Part shown: piece after piece, positions 63,583-64,000 of the stretch
Numbering within the stretch: position 1 is the first letter of the stretch
Layout: each line of letters starts with the position of its first letter
Assembly: GCA_016840085.1 (NCBI GenBank)
Contig: JAEOTA010000073.1
Coordinates: forward strand, 47,566-111,565
Direction: 5' to 3'
DNA: 64,000 bases
Origin: Promethearchaeota archaeon
GTDB lineage: Archaea; Asgardarchaeota; Lokiarchaeia; Sigyniarchaeales; SOKP01
Notes under the pieces: model-generated
What the model was told of the DNA's origin: nothing
The model's database searches: none
What the model saw: only the letters and a program-made list of their open reading frames with translations
Translations under genes and position numbers: made by a program

Positions 63583-64000
63583 TTAAAGTGTAGAGAGAAA
63601 TTCAGAAACAGTTTCTTCGGCATCTTCATCAACTAAGCTATCTTCTAACTCTTCACCGATAAAGTTAAATCTATATACACATTTTTGACCACCAAGTAAG
63701 ACACATTCAATTTCCTCACCGTCAACATCCATGTTTAATATTTCAAATGTACCATTAAATAATCCCTGATAAAGTAAACATAAGTTTTTTGCCATTATAT
63801 TTCCACGTTCATCGCTTGCAAGTGAGTCTTCTACTTCAATTATCATATAATTTTTTTTAAAAACTGCCCTTAAATGCCCAAATCCCATAAGCTCCATAGC
63901 TTCAAGCACACCTAAAAGAACTTCTTTTCTTGTAGCCATATTTTCAGAGCTCCAATCTTTATTATAAAAGAATTTTTCCATAAACGACCGTCCTAATGAC
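63583..64000 (-). CDS. V4R-domain (hydrocarbon-binding-like) protein, N-terminus beyond window
   Basis: The frame is open to the window edge, so the true start is probably outside; an in-frame ATG at 63981 gives 132 residues. The piece before it reads SLGRSFMEKFF, like the helix before the V4R core. The core has TRKEVLLGVLEAMELMGFGHLRAVF, a middle strand region and a C-terminal GGQKCVYRF. V4R domains bind small hydrophobic ligands or vesicle-trafficking partners. The ending DAEETVSEFLSTL is acidic. It is upstream of cdhA in the same direction with a 276-base gap. Confidence 0.72.
   Translation of the reverse strand, partial: SLGRSFMEKFFYNKDWSSENMATRKEVLLGVLEAMELMGFGHLRAVFKKNYMIIEVEDSLASDERGNIMAKNLCLLYQGLFNGTFEILNMDVDGEEIECVLLGGQKCVYRFNFIGEELEDSLVDEDAEETVSEFLSTL

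Overview
The window looks like an Asgard archaeon of the Lokiarchaeia (Promethearchaeota) type. The DNA is very AT-rich, and archaeal start signals (GGTGA/GAGG boxes, ATG/TTG/GTG starts, T-tract ends) are common. The gene content mixes an anaerobic archaeal core (Ni-CO dehydrogenase, CdhA of the acetyl-CoA synthase complex, an MtrH-like methyltransferase, a tungsten-type aldehyde:ferredoxin oxidoreductase) with eukaryote-like families: a Ras/Rab-like GTPase, an Arf-like GTPase with a C-terminal longin/roadblock-like region, a gelsolin-like protein, a GOLPH3/GPP34 protein, a vWA protein with tandem RING-like fingers, leucine-rich repeats and SNAP/TPR-like repeats. No rRNA, tRNA, CRISPR array or intact insertion sequence was seen. 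Layout: 1-8.3 kb holds a left-edge partial signalling-type protein, a Ras-like GTPase, a membrane protein ending in an endonuclease/exonuclease/phosphatase domain (CWH43/PGAP2IP-like), a metallo-beta-lactamase-fold protein, three consecutive small membrane methyltransferases and a ketopantoate-reductase-like enzyme. 8.5-16.7 kb holds an MFS carrier, a cold-shock protein, an SDR, an enoyl-CoA hydratase and a CO-oxidation cluster cooF-cooS-FAD oxidoreductase. 16.9-28 kb holds the GPP34 protein, an orphan DNA methyltransferase, a flavin reductase, a beta-CASP nuclease, an MFS carrier, a cupin, a coiled-coil zinc-ribbon protein divergent from a gelsolin-like protein, and a large surface receptor-like protein; a 124-bp tandem repeat lies upstream of the last. 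28.5-37.4 kb looks like an ester-hydrolysis island: an alkylsulfatase-like MBL enzyme, an MFS carrier, two paralogous sulfatases, a saccharopine-dehydrogenase-like enzyme and a membrane-anchored alkaline phosphatase. 37-44 kb holds an FMN reductase, two membrane proteins, a U32 peptidase with Pcm, and AOR. 44-48 kb is a divergent GH57/maltokinase-like pair for alpha-glucan metabolism. 48-52.6 kb holds regulators (an RHH protein and an ArsR-like protein with similar direct repeats in their promoters, and a PadR-zinc-ribbon protein) and an SDR broken by one in-frame ochre codon. 52.6-60.4 kb is rich in Asgard-type genes: radical SAM, LRR, SNAP/TPR-like, MtrH-like, a small YDxLCW-repeat protein, vWA-RING, and an Arf-like GTPase. 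60.5-64 kb holds a small HxxxH protein, cdhA, and the edge-truncated end of a V4R-type gene. How the parts may work together: CooFS, CdhA, MtrH-like and AOR fit a strictly anaerobic, ferredoxin-centred metabolism with Wood-Ljungdahl chemistry. The sulfatases, phosphatase and MFS carriers suggest scavenging of sulfate and phosphate esters. The GTPases, longin/roadblock-like regions, gelsolin-like, GPP34 and RING-like proteins are cytoskeletal, membrane and signalling-type parts. The most novel signal is an apparently undescribed paired YDxLCW helical module. It occurs as the C-terminus of the gelsolin-like protein (about 24.56-24.77 kb) and as a stand-alone 85-residue protein (57.5-57.77 kb) next to the vWA-RING gene. 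All function calls are from reading the sequence; no database search was run.
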